Positions 15,969 through 24,878 of a DNA stretch of 64,000 nucleotides are shown here, one piece after another. The notes beneath the pieces are model-generated. The model did not search any database and was not told the origin of the DNA. It was given only the letters and a program-made list of their open reading frames with translations. The stretch comes from Paracoccaceae bacterium (GTDB taxonomy: Bacteria > Pseudomonadota > Alphaproteobacteria > Rhodobacterales > Rhodobacteraceae). Numbering within the stretch: the stretch's first letter is position 1; the number at the start of each line of letters is the position of its first letter. The position numbers were made by a program, and so were the translations under genes. The stretch spans positions 55,910 to 119,909 of the forward strand of contig JAFWNM010000043.1 of assembly GCA_017510335.1 (NCBI GenBank), written 5' to 3'.

Positions 15969-17321
15969 ATGTGGAGCAGCTTTCTCAAACGCTTTTTGCC
16001 GCGCAGTTTTTATGGCCGCGCTATCTTGATTCTGATCATTCCGATCATCGTGATCCAGATTGTGCTGTCCATTGTGTTCGTGCAACGCCATTATGAACGT
16101 GTCACTGCGCAAATGACCGAAAACACGTTGCGCGATATCCGGTTTCTGACAGATCAGCTTGACGCCAGCCCCGATCCTGCCGCGGCTTTGGACGCGCTTG
16201 CAGAACTGGCAGCGGCGATGCAGATCACCGTTTCTGTCCTGCAAGCGCCGGAGGTGGACCGGGCGCAGGACATGCGCGACTGGACCGATCTGGCGGGACG
16301 CGAGATCATTCGCGTCTTGCGCCAGAATTTGGCAGGCTACCGCAGCGTTGACCTGATGTCGGTGCCCAATGTCGTGATCTTGTTCATGGACAGTTCCCAT
16401 GGGGTGCTGGAGGTAACGATCCCCCGGCGGCTGGTGACGACATCGAACCCCCATCAGTTGCTGGTGATTGTGTTTCTTGCATCGGCGGTCATGGCGTTGA
16501 TTGCGTTCCAGTTCCTGCGCCTTCAGATACGGCCCATTCGCAGGCTTGGTCTGGCTGCCGAAGCCTATGGGCGTGGCCGGACAGTGCCGTTTCGTGCGGC
16601 TGGCGCGAAAGAGATTCGCGCCGCCAGTCTGGCCTTTATCGATATGCGCAACCGGATTGACCGTCAAAATACGCAACGCAAGCTTATGCTGTCGGGCGTC
16701 AGCCATGATATGCGCACCCCCCTGACACGCATGCGTCTTATTCTGTCCATGATGGACCAGACCGAAGACACCGCCGCATTGTCCACCGAAGTTGCCGATC
16801 TGGAAGGCCTGCTGAACGGGTTTCTGGATTATTCGCGCGGCGTCGCCACTGAGGAGGCTAAAACCACTGTTGATGCCGTGGCGCTGGTGGCCGACCTGCT
16901 GGAAAAATATGCAGCCACCGGGCACAGCAATATCGGTTTCAGCATGGACGGGCAGGACGTGCCACGCGTGCTGCTGCACAAGGGACTGATTGAACGCGCG
17001 TTGGACAACCTGCTGTCAAATGCGCTGCGTCATGCCAGTAAGGTGCATGTCGGTCTTTCGGTTTGGGACGGGACATGGCTTGATATAAGCGTTGACGATA
17101 ACGGCCCCGGTATTGCCGAACTGGACCGCCCCCGCGCAACAGAGCCGTTTGTGCGGCTGGACGACGCGCGCAACCGTGATCAGGGCGGCGGGGTTGGCCT
17201 TGGGTTGGCGATCGTCGCTGAAGCGATGCGCGCCCATGAAGGCCGGCTTGTTCTGGATGACAGCCCGCGCCTTGGGGGGCTGCGCGCTGTCATGCGATTG
17301 CCGTTACTGCCGGCGTTATAG
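15969..17321 (+). CDS. Sensor histidine kinase, EnvZ-like (orphan)
   Basis: This inner-membrane kinase is about 450 residues long. The first membrane segment is near residues 18-38 and the second near 164-183, with a periplasmic loop of about 125 residues between them and then a HAMP linker. The phospho-acceptor histidine lies in SGVSHDMRTPLTRM (near residue 246). N-box ERALDNLLSNALRHA, G1 DDNGPGI and G2 GGVGLGLAI complete a working ATPase domain. TAGGA upstream favours ATG 15969 over earlier in-frame starts. No response-regulator gene is adjacent, so its partner lies outside the window. It overlaps the convergent M32 peptidase gene by 6 bp. Confidence 0.93.
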   Translation: MWSSFLKRFLPRSFYGRAILILIIPIIVIQIVLSIVFVQRHYERVTAQMTENTLRDIRFLTDQLDASPDPAAALDALAELAAAMQITVSVLQAPEVDRAQDMRDWTDLAGREIIRVLRQNLAGYRSVDLMSVPNVVILFMDSSHGVLEVTIPRRLVTTSNPHQLLVIVFLASAVMALIAFQFLRLQIRPIRRLGLAAEAYGRGRTVPFRAAGAKEIRAASLAFIDMRNRIDRQNTQRKLMLSGVSHDMRTPLTRMRLILSMMDQTEDTAALSTEVADLEGLLNGFLDYSRGVATEEAKTTVDAVALVADLLEKYAATGHSNIGFSMDGQDVPRVLLHKGLIERALDNLLSNALRHASKVHVGLSVWDGTWLDISVDDNGPGIAELDRPRATEPFVRLDDARNRDQGGGVGLGLAIVAEAMRAHEGRLVLDDSPRLGGLRAVMRLPLLPAL

Positions 17322-18785
17322 ATTATAAAGTGCGCTGAATTTGGCTTCCAGATACTCCAGAAGCGGCCCTTCGTCGGGGGCAAAACCGCAGGCATGGGTT
17401 ATTGTGTCCACTGGCGCACGCAAGGCACCGTGGCGTTGCACGCGCGCGCGCAGCCAGTCGGTTGCGGACCGGGCATCGCCAGCGGCAAGGTTATCTTGCA
17501 GGTTGGGAATGTCGCCCTGCATGGCCTTGAACAGGCACCCTGCATAGATATTGCCCAAGGCGTAGGTCGGGAAATAGCCAAACAACCCCACAGCCCAATG
17601 CACATCTTGCAACACGCCATGGGACGGGCGGTCCACCGCATAGCCAAAATCTGCTGCAAACCGCGTGTTCCACGCCTCTTGCAGGTCGGCGGCGTCCAGT
17701 TGTCCGCGGATCAGCGCGCGTTCCAGATCAAAGCGCAGCATGATGTGCAGGTTATATTGCACTTCATCCGCTTCAGTGCGGATAAAGCCCGTATTCACGC
17801 GGTTTACAGCGGCATAAAACGCATCTGCATCGGCCACAGACAGCGCGCCGAATTCCTGCTGCATCGCCGCAAACAGCCAACCCGTAAAAGCGCGCGACCG
17901 GCCAAGCTGGTTTTCATAGATCCGGCTTTGGCTTTCATGCACGCCCATGGACACGCCCTGCCCGATAGGGGTTAGGGCATAGGCGCGCTCCACCCCTTGT
18001 TCATAGGCAGCATGGCCCACTTCATGCAGCGTGGAATACAGGCAGTTAAACGGGTCATCGACGGCCACGCGCGTGGTAATGCGCACATCATCACCCGACC
18101 CCGATGAGAAGGGGTGCACCGCCAGATCAATACGCCCGCGCGTGAAATCATAGCCAAAATGTTCCGCCATGCGCCGCGACAGGCGCAATTGGGCATCTTG
18201 CGGGAAATGGCCGGTCAAGGCAGGGGGCGTGTGCGCGCCAAGGATGGCTTCGCGCAGCGCCACCAGACGCGGGCGCATCCTGTCAAAAATTGCGGCCACG
18301 ACATCGGAACTGGTGCCGGGTTCATAATCTTCCATCAGCGCATCATAGGGGTCGGCCCCTTCCGCGATGGCCTGTCCTTCCTCGCGGCGCAGCGAGATCA
18401 TCTGGTTCAGCCATGGCAGGAAACTGGCGACATCTTCGTTATGGCGCGCGGCTTCCCACGCGTCCTGTGCCAGCGGGGTAATGCGCGCCAGTTCTGACGC
18501 CAGCCGTGCCGGCACTTTGGTGTTGCGCGCATAAGCGCGGCGCAGCTCGCGCAGGCAGGCCGCGCCCATGTCATCGGGGGCCTGGGCTGCGTCCAGCCAG
18601 TCGCCAAGGCGCGGATCAGTGCGCCTTGCGTGCAGCACATCTTCCAGCGCGGCCATTTCTTCGGACCGTTGCGCATTGGACCCGCGCGGCATGACTGTTT
18701 GCTGGTCCCAGCCCAGACGGCCCGCAACCTGCGCCAGGGCTTCGGTCTGGCGGGCGTGCGCCATCAGGTGTTCATACGCGGTCAT
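17316..18785 (-). CDS. Carboxypeptidase Taq (M32 family metallopeptidase)
   Basis: This 489-residue cytoplasmic zinc carboxypeptidase has the metal motif HEVGH (H254, E255, H258) and the M32-specific motif HESQSR at 283-288. Its length is typical for the family. The enzyme removes C-terminal residues from peptides with broad specificity. Its start overlaps the end of ctaA by 4 bp, so the two are cotranscribed, though no functional link with heme A synthesis is obvious. Both diagnostic motifs are intact. Confidence 0.95.
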   Translation of the reverse strand: MTAYEHLMAHARQTEALAQVAGRLGWDQQTVMPRGSNAQRSEEMAALEDVLHARRTDPRLGDWLDAAQAPDDMGAACLRELRRAYARNTKVPARLASELARITPLAQDAWEAARHNEDVASFLPWLNQMISLRREEGQAIAEGADPYDALMEDYEPGTSSDVVAAIFDRMRPRLVALREAILGAHTPPALTGHFPQDAQLRLSRRMAEHFGYDFTRGRIDLAVHPFSSGSGDDVRITTRVAVDDPFNCLYSTLHEVGHAAYEQGVERAYALTPIGQGVSMGVHESQSRIYENQLGRSRAFTGWLFAAMQQEFGALSVADADAFYAAVNRVNTGFIRTEADEVQYNLHIMLRFDLERALIRGQLDAADLQEAWNTRFAADFGYAVDRPSHGVLQDVHWAVGLFGYFPTYALGNIYAGCLFKAMQGDIPNLQDNLAAGDARSATDWLRARVQRHGALRAPVDTITHACGFAPDEGPLLEYLEAKFSALYNL

Positions 18786-19936
18786 GCAGTGGTTCCTTTC
18801 GGGGTGCGCAAACTGTCAAAGCGAGGAAATTGTGCCAGATGGCGCGCGCGGATAATCAGCACCCATAGCAGCACGGCCGTTGCCTGATGGGCAATGCCCA
18901 ATTGCCACGGCGCGCCATGCAAGACTGTGACAATCCCCAGCACAATCTGCGCCAGCATCACCACAAACATTGCATTGAACGCCGCGCGCGTGGCCCCATG
19001 CGCAGATTTGCGCCCCCGCAGCCAGACCACAACCGCGAAAGCCGCCAGAAAATAGCCCGCCATGCGGTGGATGAACTGGGTTGTTGCGGGATTTTCAAAG
19101 AAATTGACCCAAAGCGGCTGCATGGCCAGCAGTTCCGGCGGCAGGAACACACCATTCATCAAGGGCCAGTCGGTATATCCGCGCCCCGCGTCAATGCCTG
19201 CGACCAGCGCACCCAGCAAGATCTGCAGGAACGCAAAATGCATCAACCCGGTGGACATGGAAAACAGTTTCGCCTCGCGCGACCGGCGTGCAGTCATCAA
19301 CTCGGCCTCTGGGCGGTTCAGCAAGAACGCATACCACGCGATCAGCCCAAGGATGACAAAGGCAAGCCCCAGATGTGTGGCCAGCCGGTAGGACGCCACT
19401 GTGACCATCCCTTCGGTCAGGCCCGATGCCACCATCCACCAGCCAATCGCGCCTTGCGCCCCGCCAAGCGCCCCAAGCGCCAGCAGGCGCGGCGTCCAGC
19501 CTGCAGGAATGCGCGCTGTCAGCCAGAAAAACACGAAACCCGCGCCCCAGACCAGCCCGATCACGCGGCCCAACTGCCGGTGTCCCCATTCCCACCAGTA
19601 GATGACCTTGAATTCATCCAGTGTCATGCCGCGATTGACCAATTGATACTGGTCAATCTGGCGGTATTTGTCGAATTCCTGCGCCCACATTTCAGCACTC
19701 AGCGGCGGAATTGCGCCAGTGACAGGGCGCCATTCGGTGATCGACAAACCGCTGTCTGTCAGCCGCGTCATGCCACCCACAACGATCATCACGCAGACCA
19801 GCGCGAATAGGGACATCAACCACAGACGAATGGCCCCGCGCGCGCCCTTGGGGCGGCGATCTATGACCCCGCCTTGGGGTGTGGTTGACGGGCGCGCTGT
19901 GGCGACATCTTCGAATATGGGGCGTTTGCTGGCCAT
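18782..19936 (-). CDS. ctaA: Heme A synthase (COX15/CtaA)
   Basis: This 384-residue membrane protein converts heme O to heme A for aa3-type cytochrome oxidases. The N-terminal signature IRLWLMSLFALVCVMIVVGG is followed by GGMTRLTDSGLSITEWRPV, the latter characteristic of type-2 (COX15-like) enzymes of alphaproteobacteria. About eight membrane segments are visible, with conserved histidines in WEWGHRQLGR, ATHLGLAF, FIHRMAGY and AHQATA. The 4-bp overlap with the downstream peptidase gene indicates cotranscription. No cysteine-pair loop of the Bacillus type is needed or seen. Confidence 0.95.
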   Translation of the reverse strand: MASKRPIFEDVATARPSTTPQGGVIDRRPKGARGAIRLWLMSLFALVCVMIVVGGMTRLTDSGLSITEWRPVTGAIPPLSAEMWAQEFDKYRQIDQYQLVNRGMTLDEFKVIYWWEWGHRQLGRVIGLVWGAGFVFFWLTARIPAGWTPRLLALGALGGAQGAIGWWMVASGLTEGMVTVASYRLATHLGLAFVILGLIAWYAFLLNRPEAELMTARRSREAKLFSMSTGLMHFAFLQILLGALVAGIDAGRGYTDWPLMNGVFLPPELLAMQPLWVNFFENPATTQFIHRMAGYFLAAFAVVVWLRGRKSAHGATRAAFNAMFVVMLAQIVLGIVTVLHGAPWQLGIAHQATAVLLWVLIIRARHLAQFPRFDSLRTPKGTTA

Positions 19937-20289
19937 CTGGCCCTCCTGTGTGGTCGCGCTGCAAGCTAGTGTGTGGCTGATGCGGGATCAAGGGGCAGGG
20001 ATGCGGTCTAAGCGCCCAGCATGGTGCGGGACGGGTATATCGGGTGTAGAATGCGGAAGATGGCCTTCGCGCTTGGATAAAGCCCGCGCCATCGGTGGGC
20101 CGGGGGCTGCCGATCCTGCGTTGGTGAAGTTCACTTTATGCAGGCGTCATACTCCGGCGTTAAATGACTTGGCGTGTCACTGGCCAAATCGGCAGGCCGC
20201 AGGACGGCCCGCCGATGGTGCGGCGGCCTGCGGCCTTGATTCCGCACCTTGGGGCAATACCCAAAGACCGTTTCAGGCCAAAAGTGTAC
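19937..20289. other. Intergenic stretch upstream of ctaA containing a long inverted repeat
   Basis: I see no gene in this 353-bp stretch. Its main feature is an inverted repeat with 10-bp arms, AGGCCGCAGG at 20194-20203 and CCTGCGGCCT at 20227-20236, with further internal GC pairing; it could form a strong hairpin near the 3' end of trmJ. The ctaA promoter should lie at the left end, but no clear consensus was recognised. Confidence 0.6.
20222..20247. repeat. 26-bp dispersed repeat, copy 1 (23 of 26 bases shared with 33334-33359)
   Basis: This segment starts GGCGGCC and contains CGGCCTTGATT followed by CGCAC. It matches 33334-33359 at 23 of 26 positions in the same orientation. Both copies are intergenic, each downstream of a gene end (trmJ here, the CoaBC-like gene there). 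It overlaps the right arm of the local inverted repeat. Confidence 0.4.
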
Positions 20290-21051
20290 TCACTGCCCGC
20301 CATGCTTGCGCGCCAGTTGCCGCAACATGCCATGCAGGGTTTGCACATCCGCACGCGTCAGCGCCAGACGCGCCCACATGTTGCGCAGGTTCAGGCGCAT
20401 GTTCTGTGCCTTTTCCGGCGGGGTGAAAAAACCGGCTTCGTCCAGCCTGCCTTCAAAATGGTCGCCCAGCTTCTCGCGCTCGATCGCAGTGGCGAAATCC
20501 GTGCCCGCCATGGCCAAGACTTCGGGCGGGGTGTCCGCACCAAGGCGGGCGAATTCATAGGCCACCAGAAGCACGCATTGTGCAAGGTTCAGCGAATAGA
20601 AGGCCGGATTGACCGGCACGGTAATAATGGCATTGGCGCGCGCCACATCATGGTTTTCCAGCCCCGCGCGTTCCGGCCCGAACAACACGGCAACGCGCTT
20701 GCCTTCGGCCACCATGGCGCGGGCCTGTTTCATGGCGTGTTCGGGCGTCAGCACAGGTTTTGTCAGCCCGCGCCCGCGTGCCGTGGTGGCAAACACATAA
20801 TCGCAATCACCGATCGCGGCAGGCAGGTCGTCGAACGCGCCCGCGCGTTCCAGCACAGGGGACGCGCCGGATGCCATGGCCGTGGCCTTGGGGTTGGGCC
20901 AGCCGTCGCGCGGGGCCACAACGCGCATGCGCGCACAGCCGAAATTCAGCATGGCCCGCGCGGCCGCGCCGATATTTTCACCCATTTGCGGGCGCACCAG
21001 CACCATAACGGGGGTGGGTGCGTCGAAAAGCTGGTCATCAAGCGGTGTCAT
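20290..21051 (-). CDS. trmJ: tRNA/rRNA 2'-O-methyltransferase TrmJ-like (SpoU/TrmH family)
   Basis: This protein of about 253 residues is a SPOUT-class RNA ribose methyltransferase. Motifs are NIGAAARAM near the start, LFGPERAGL in the middle and VPVNPAFYSLNLAQCVLLV at the knot that binds S-adenosylmethionine. TrmJ modifies position 32 of tRNAs. The C-terminal extension ending in DVQTLHGMLRQLARK is found in TrmJ proteins. ATG 21051 is chosen because the earlier in-frame start adds a non-conserved stretch. The gene is divergent from the ThiE-like gene. Confidence 0.92.
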   Translation of the reverse strand: MTPLDDQLFDAPTPVMVLVRPQMGENIGAAARAMLNFGCARMRVVAPRDGWPNPKATAMASGASPVLERAGAFDDLPAAIGDCDYVFATTARGRGLTKPVLTPEHAMKQARAMVAEGKRVAVLFGPERAGLENHDVARANAIITVPVNPAFYSLNLAQCVLLVAYEFARLGADTPPEVLAMAGTDFATAIEREKLGDHFEGRLDEAGFFTPPEKAQNMRLNLRNMWARLALTRADVQTLHGMLRQLARKHGGQ

Positions 21052-21182
21052 GGAACCTCTGGCGGGTGTGGGTGGTGCGCTGCCAATAGCGGGGCAGGGC
21101 GCATGCTTCAAGCTGCGCGTGCTTGTTTCCGGTCCGGCCACAGGGTAGAAGCGCAACAGTTCAAGCGAAAGATGCCATCAGC

Positions 21183-21800
21183 ATGCCCGATGACCAGCCC
21201 CAGATTTACCTGATCACGCCCCCCACCTTCGAGATTGAAACCTTCCCCCAGATTCTGGCGCGCGTTCTGGACAGCCACGCTGTGGCGTGTTTGCGGCTGG
21301 CACTGGCAAGCCGCGACGAGGATACGATCCTGCGCAGCGCGGATGCCTTGCGCGAAATCGCCCATGCGCGCGATATTCCCATCGTCATTGCCGATCATGT
21401 GCTGATGGTGGAACGCCTTGGGCTGGACGGGGTGCATTTGTCCGACACCACCAAACCCCTGCGCAAACTGCGCAAGGATATGGGCGCGGATGCGATTATC
21501 GGCAGCTTTTGCGGCACATCGCAGCATGACGGTATTAATGCGGGCGAAGCCGGGGCCGATTACATCAGTTTCGGGCCAGTGGGACAGACCGCGCTGGGCG
21601 ATGGTCAGGTGGCACCCCATGACCTGTTTGAATGGTGGTCGTCGATGATCGAATTGCCGGTTGTTGCCGAAGGGGCCTTAAGCCGCGATCTGGTCGCGGG
21701 CCTTGCGCCTGTGGTCGATTTCTTCGCAGTGGGGGATGAAATCTGGTCGCAAGAAGACCCTGTCGCGGCGCTGACGGACCTGACCCTGCCCCTGCGCTGA
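21183..21800 (+). CDS. Thiamine-phosphate synthase family protein (ThiE/TenI-like)
   Basis: This protein of about 205 residues has the TMP-synthase/TenI TIM-barrel fold, with the conserved GLDGVHLSDT, IIGSFCGTSQHDG, GADYISFGPV and LPVVAEGAL segments. Canonical ThiE has GVHLGQ.D and a GPIFPT pattern with pyrophosphate ligands; here these are altered (HLSDTT, GPVGQT). It may therefore not be the main thiamine-phosphate synthase. There are no other thiamine genes nearby. It is a short protein with no extra domain, divergent from trmJ. Confidence 0.82.
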   Translation: MPDDQPQIYLITPPTFEIETFPQILARVLDSHAVACLRLALASRDEDTILRSADALREIAHARDIPIVIADHVLMVERLGLDGVHLSDTTKPLRKLRKDMGADAIIGSFCGTSQHDGINAGEAGADYISFGPVGQTALGDGQVAPHDLFEWWSSMIELPVVAEGALSRDLVAGLAPVVDFFAVGDEIWSQEDPVAALTDLTLPLR

Positions 21801-21808
21801 TCTGCCGG

Positions 21809-22639
21809 TTATGGCGCGGCAGCATGTGCCGCGTCAAACCCTTGCTGCACAGCGGTTTGTGCTGCAATGGCCAGTTGCTTGCGGTCCGGGAATGCCGCCA
21901 CTTCCAATGCGGGATGGAAGACCAGATCGACCTGTCCGCGCCGCGCCTGCGCCATCACAACCAGCAGATGCGCCCCGAAATTCATGTTGCCCCACCAGCC
22001 ATACAGGCGCCTGTCCTGGCCCTGCGGGGGATGATACGCCACACTGACAGGCTGGATATATAGAAATTCCCGCAAGGCAGGGGCAAAGAAGGCCTCGAAC
22101 AAGGTAGATTTGAACGGCAGCACGCGAAGGCTGTCGGAACTGGTGCCTTCGGGGAAAAACAGCAATCTGTGGCCTGCGCGCAAGCGCGCCTCGAACAGCA
22201 GTTTGTGCAGGGCCGAATCGCGCCGGTCCCTGCGAATGAACACTGTCCCTGTTGCCCGCGCCAGCCAGCCGATACCGGGCCAAGCGGCCACTTCGGCCTT
22301 GGACACAAAATATACCCTGTCGGCGGCGTTCAGCACAAAGATATCCAGCCAGGACGCATGATTGGCCACAATCGCCCCCGGCTTCGTCATCGGGCGACCG
22401 CGCACTTTCACGCGCACCCCTATGATCATCAGGGCAAGGCGGCATACCCCTTGCGTCACAAAGGGGGTGACGGGGCGGCGCAGGCCGAACAGGGGGCGTT
22501 CGATCAGGCGCAAAACCAGCATGACCGCCAGACCCGTGCACAAAAGCGGCACCAGCAGGCACAGCCGCACCCCGATCACAGGCCAGCGCGACGGGACAAT
22601 CGCAACGCGTGGCGGGTCAATATCCCCTCCCCATGTCAT
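21809..22639 (-). CDS. olsA: Lysophospholipid/lyso-ornithine-lipid acyltransferase (PlsC-like, OlsA)
   Basis: This protein of about 276 residues is a membrane-anchored 1-acyl-glycerol-3-phosphate acyltransferase-type enzyme. A hydrophobic anchor is near residues 20-42. The catalytic motif NHASWLDIF and the substrate motif FFPEGTSS are intact. Its ATG overlaps the stop of the OlsB gene (ATGA), and this pairing is the reason to call it OlsA, which adds the second acyl chain in ornithine lipid synthesis. A general PlsC role is possible, but the coupling favours ornithine lipid. It is convergent with the ThiE-like gene, 8 bp apart. Confidence 0.88.
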   Translation of the reverse strand: MTWGGDIDPPRVAIVPSRWPVIGVRLCLLVPLLCTGLAVMLVLRLIERPLFGLRRPVTPFVTQGVCRLALMIIGVRVKVRGRPMTKPGAIVANHASWLDIFVLNAADRVYFVSKAEVAAWPGIGWLARATGTVFIRRDRRDSALHKLLFEARLRAGHRLLFFPEGTSSDSLRVLPFKSTLFEAFFAPALREFLYIQPVSVAYHPPQGQDRRLYGWWGNMNFGAHLLVVMAQARRGQVDLVFHPALEVAAFPDRKQLAIAAQTAVQQGFDAAHAAAP

Positions 22640-23412
22640 GGAAGCATACTGCCTTTGGGGGTCAGGCTGCGCGCGGCGCGCGCCATTACCTTTGTGTCCA
22701 GTATCACGCATATGTCGGTGGTGCGGAAATCATGATCAATGAATGCCCCATCGCCCACAACCCCCCCGATACGCAGATACGCCTTGATAAGTGACGGAAG
22801 CTGCGCCAGCGCGGCCTTGCGGTCCAACTGGTCGGGCGCGACCATGTCCATGCGCTGGTAAACCTTGGCGCGGACCCGCAATTCCGGCGGCGCAAGGTGC
22901 CGATGGTGCAGCAGGCCAAGCGGTTGCGCCAGCGCGTGGGGGTCCGTGCCGTGGAAACTGGCCGCCCCAAACAGGATTTCATGACCGCTTCGGGCCACAT
23001 AGGCGGCAAGGGCGTGCCACATCAGCAGCATTGCAGGGCCGCCGCGATATTCCGTTGCGACACAGGACCGCCCCAGTTCCAGCAACCTGCGCCCTGAGGA
23101 TTTCAGCGCGTGCAGGTCGAATTCACGATCGCAATAAAAGCCTTTGGTGCGTTCAAGGCGGTCATCGGGCAACAGGCGATATGCACCGACAACATGCGCC
23201 CCATCATCCGGGTTCAGGCGCGTATCCACCAGAAGAAGATGGTCGAAATACGGGTCCAGTTCATCGCATTCCAGTTTGTTGGCATGGTCGACCAACGGCC
23301 CTGTGCCGCCCAGTTCTTCGATGAACACACGATATCGCAGATGTTGCGCGGCCATAAGGTCTGCGGTGTCGCGCGCAAGGCGCACGACCAAGTGTGATGG
23401 ATCGAACGTCAT
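22636..23412 (-). CDS. olsB: L-ornithine N-alpha-acyltransferase (OlsB)
   Basis: This protein of about 258 residues is the GNAT-like acyltransferase that joins a 3-hydroxyacyl group to ornithine, the first step of ornithine lipid synthesis. Family blocks are HLRYRVFIEELGG, GAYRLLP, ELGRSCVATEYRGG and FGAASFHGTDP. ATG 23412, with GAGG upstream, gives the usual N-terminus (MTFDPSHLVVRLAR); another in-frame ATG at 23454 is possible. It is translationally coupled to olsA. Such membranes help under phosphate limitation, but no Pho box was identified. Confidence 0.92.
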   Translation of the reverse strand: MTFDPSHLVVRLARDTADLMAAQHLRYRVFIEELGGTGPLVDHANKLECDELDPYFDHLLLVDTRLNPDDGAHVVGAYRLLPDDRLERTKGFYCDREFDLHALKSSGRRLLELGRSCVATEYRGGPAMLLMWHALAAYVARSGHEILFGAASFHGTDPHALAQPLGLLHHRHLAPPELRVRAKVYQRMDMVAPDQLDRKAALAQLPSLIKAYLRIGGVVGDGAFIDHDFRTTDICVILDTKVMARAARSLTPKGSMLP

Positions 23413-23543
23413 CAGACCTCTTTGTGTGGGTGCCGCTGCTTGCGGGGTCGCCATGGCTTTACGCAGCGCATAGCGGTGTTGCAAGATCGTATTGTTGCCG
23501 GAACACCCTTGAATGCACGCCATGGTTGTGCGACATGTGGATT

Positions 23544-23720
23544 TTAGAAACTGTATACAATTTCAAGGGTTACCACATCACCGTTAATGACTTTTTTACC
23601 TTCATCTGGAAAATTGACCGTCACAAGGCTGCCAACACGCGACTGAACCTGCCCAACCCCCCAACCGGGGTGGTGGGGGTGGCGCACGAACATTCCTGGC
23701 TCTAGGATCGAATGACTCAT
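23544..23720 (-). CDS. DUF3553 family small protein
   Basis: This 58-residue protein contains LEPGMFVRHPHHPGWGVGQV and ends with ING.VVTLEIVYSF, which match what I recall of DUF3553. These proteins resemble the small beta-barrel C-terminal domain of UvrD-type helicases and CarD-like modules, so nucleic-acid or RNA polymerase interaction is conceivable. The role is unknown. Its start overlaps the divergent ChpT start by 9 bp, leaving no separate promoter space. A later ATG (23693) would avoid the overlap but would remove conserved residues. Confidence 0.75.
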   Translation of the reverse strand: MSHSILEPGMFVRHPHHPGWGVGQVQSRVGSLVTVNFPDEGKKVINGDVVTLEIVYSF

Positions 23721-24371
23721 TTTATACAAGACTATAGTGAAGCCTTGCCCTTGGAAAGCCCTGTCGGCGTTCTGGAACTGGCCGAATTGCTGACTTCGCG
23801 CATCTGCCATGACTTGATCAGTCCTTTGGGGGCCATCGGCAACGGGGTCGAACTGATGACCATGGCGGGCGTTGCCGATGGTCCCGAACTGGGGTTGATT
23901 GCGGAAAGCGTTGCGACGGCAAACTCACGCATTCGCCTGTTTCGCTGCGCCTTGGGCGCGGCAACACAAGGTCAGACGATCACGGCTGCAGAAATCAACG
24001 CACTTCTGGCAGATTACGGACGCACAACCCGTCATTGGACCGAATTCGACATCAATCAGGATTTGCCCCGACAGGAAGTCAAGCTTTTGCTGCTGGTACT
24101 GATGTGTCTGGAAACTGCGCTTCCTTGGGGTGGGGCCGTGCATGTCACCCGATCGGCCAGCGGATACGCTCTGACCGCAGAAGCGGATCGCATTCGCTAT
24201 GATGCCGACCTGTGGACGATTCTGCGCAACACCGCCACCAAGGACGGGGTGCGCCCGGCCACAGTGCATTTTGTTGTGGCTGCGCTGGAACTGCAGCGGC
24301 AGAACTGGGCGTTTTCTGTCAACCACTGCGCGCAAACCATAGATGTGACACTTACCTGCCGTCATCCATGA
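23712..24371 (+). CDS. chpT: Histidine phosphotransferase ChpT-like
   Basis: This protein of about 219 residues has the ChpT dimer-forming helix with RICHDLISPLGAIGNGVELM carrying the phospho-accepting histidine, followed by a degenerate ATPase-like domain without nucleotide motifs. ChpT passes phosphate from CckA to CtrA and CpdR in alphaproteobacteria. AGGA is placed 5 bases before ATG 23712, which overlaps the divergent DUF3553 start. No ctrA or cckA is in the window. Family assignment is good. Confidence 0.88.
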   Translation: MTHFIQDYSEALPLESPVGVLELAELLTSRICHDLISPLGAIGNGVELMTMAGVADGPELGLIAESVATANSRIRLFRCALGAATQGQTITAAEINALLADYGRTTRHWTEFDINQDLPRQEVKLLLLVLMCLETALPWGGAVHVTRSASGYALTAEADRIRYDADLWTILRNTATKDGVRPATVHFVVAALELQRQNWAFSVNHCAQTIDVTLTCRHP

Positions 24372-24516
24372 TTATGGCGCGGATCAGGTGGTCAACTGCG
24401 GCAAAATGACAGATTGTGATCGGTGGTTTCCCGCCGAAACCAAAACATGGTCGTGACAGCCCCTGAAAACATGTTACCCTTATTTGGTATAAAAGGTCTT
24501 AAGGAGGCTAAGTAAA

Positions 24517-24789
24517 ATGAAAAAGCTGTTGATGATTGGTGTTTTGGGTGGCGCGCTGGCCGTGTCCGGGTGCCAAATGACCCAGACCGAGCGTTCGATC
24601 GTGGGTGGTGTCGCAGGCGCTGCAGGCGGCCTTGCCGTAGGGAACCTGCTTGGTGCGAACACCAACTGGACCATTCTGGCGACGGTTGCAGGCGCTGCTG
24701 CGGGCACATTGCTGGCGCAAAATACCCGCACTGGCCAATGTGCCTATGCGCGTGGCGATGGCACCTATTACGAGGCACCGTGCCCCTGA
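24517..24789 (+). CDS. Small glycine-zipper lipoprotein
   Basis: This 90-residue protein begins with a lipoprotein signal (MKKLLMIGVLGGALAVSGC) whose LAVSGC lipobox predicts lipidation at C19. It then has a glycine/alanine-rich zipper from about 30 to 65 (VGGVAGAAGGLAVGNLLGA) and a short C-terminus with two cysteines. Glycine-zipper lipoproteins of this size are associated with the outer membrane. AAGGAGG is upstream. It stands alone with its own promoter region. The function is not known. Confidence 0.85.
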   Translation: MKKLLMIGVLGGALAVSGCQMTQTERSIVGGVAGAAGGLAVGNLLGANTNWTILATVAGAAAGTLLAQNTRTGQCAYARGDGTYYEAPCP

Positions 24790-24822
24790 TCCTTTCGCCC
24801 CTGCGAAAGCTGCATAAATAAA

Positions 24823-24850
24823 ACAGCCCCGGTCCTGTGGCCGGGGCTGT
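24823..24850 (-). terminator. Rho-independent terminator between lipoprotein and M20 genes (probably bidirectional)
   Basis: A 10-bp GC-rich stem (ACAGCCCCGG with CCGGGGCTGT) and an 8-base loop lie between convergent gene ends. On the minus strand it is followed by TTTTATTTA, so it should end the M20 transcript. On the plus strand the trailing sequence is weaker in T. Confidence 0.85.
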
Positions 24851-24878
24851 TGTCATAAGTACCGTGTGGCGTGGTGTC

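Noticed and set aside
21100-21182. TPP riboswitch before the ThiE-like gene
   Set aside because: The 130-bp divergent space with trmJ contains no CTGAGA-type or other conserved TPP-box sequence.
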